6,098 bases of DNA. It comes from Rubrobacter sp. Lineage in GTDB: Bacteria > Actinomycetota > Rubrobacteria > Rubrobacterales > Rubrobacteraceae. Within the stretch, counting starts at the first letter, position 1, and every line of letters starts with the position of its first letter. The stretch is taken from NCBI GenBank assembly GCA_013695335.1, contig JACDAR010000023.1:1-6098 (forward strand), given 5' to 3'. Below, piece by piece: positions 5,870 through 6,098 of this stretch. Position numbers and translations under genes: made by a program. The notes beneath the pieces were generated by a model, which worked only from the letters and a program-made list of their open reading frames with translations, did no database searches and had not been told where the DNA came from.

Positions 5870-6098
5870 TCAGCTCGTCCGTGGTGGTTCTAGTTTTCCG
5901 GAGGCCTCCTCGATCTGGCGGCGGATCGACTCCAGGGTGGCTTCGATGCCCTCCTCTAGCGGATCACGTTCCCCTTCCGAGTCCTCCTGGATTTCTTCCT
6001 CGACCGAACGGGGACCGAAGGAGAGATGGACCGTGACGTTGCTCTCGGCCTCTCCGAGTTCCTCGACGGTCAGCCATCCCGAGTAATCCCGGCCCATT
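5870..6098 (-). CDS. Probable SRPBCC-fold protein, C-terminal part
   Basis: The gene runs off the window, so only the last ~75 residues are visible. They read as alternating strands (DYSGWLTVEEL, then SNVTVHLSFGP) followed by an acidic stretch and a long C-terminal helix (DPLEEGIEATLESIRRQIEE), ending with a short SGKLEPPRTS tail. This order of last barrel strands plus one long helix is typical of SRPBCC (START/Bet v1-like, polyketide cyclase/dehydrase) proteins, which bind hydrophobic ligands in a cavity. No catalytic residue can be assigned. The ATG at 6097 is probably internal rather than the true start, because a complete family member would be about twice as long. It is on the same strand as the oxidoreductase, 312 bases upstream of it. 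Confidence 0.6.
   Translation of the reverse strand, partial: MGRDYSGWLTVEELGEAESNVTVHLSFGPRSVEEEIQEDSEGERDPLEEGIEATLESIRRQIEEASGKLEPPRTS

Noticed and set aside
5639..5893. 84-residue plus-strand open frame
   Set aside because: It overlaps the 3' end of the SRPBCC-like gene and part of the oxidoreductase upstream region, with no family signature or clear ribosome binding site.

Overview
The window most likely comes from a GC-rich actinobacterium, probably in or near Rubrobacter. This is an inference from three things: the style of the large regulator (SARP-type N-terminus, STAND ATPase, TPRs and LuxR C-terminus in one chain), GTG/ATG starts with strong GGAG-type ribosome binding sites, and overall base composition. 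No phylogenetic marker is present.

Layout, left to right. Positions 1-321 hold no convincing gene. They hold a diverged tandem duplication of a ~115-bp module built from CGGGAA/TTCCCG hexamers that fold into small hairpins. A short plus-strand ORF (322-678), possibly a membrane or exported protein, follows behind a good ribosome binding site. Positions 679-1048 are non-coding but rich in inverted repeats, including a perfect 14-bp stem at 902-945 within a compact array of helices (888-992).

The other three genes all lie on the minus strand. From their upstream end they are: the C-terminal part of a probable SRPBCC-fold protein (cut by the window end at 6098), a complete LLM-class flavin-dependent oxidoreductase (5557 to 4529), and a very large regulator (4309 to 1049) with a DNA-binding domain at each end. 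The gaps between them (312 and 219 bases) are too long for a tightly coupled operon. Each gap holds inverted repeats that could be control elements. The oxidoreductase gap has an 8-bp perfect inverted repeat with TAGAAT in each arm, 45 bases before the start codon. The regulator leader has a hairpin around a GGAG and an AT-rich stretch with a possible -10.

The oxidoreductase and regulator families are clear. How the genes work together is not: the regulator could control the neighbouring oxidoreductase, but nothing in the sequence proves it. No complete new system can be claimed. The most unusual material is the two structured non-coding regions flanking the small ORF.
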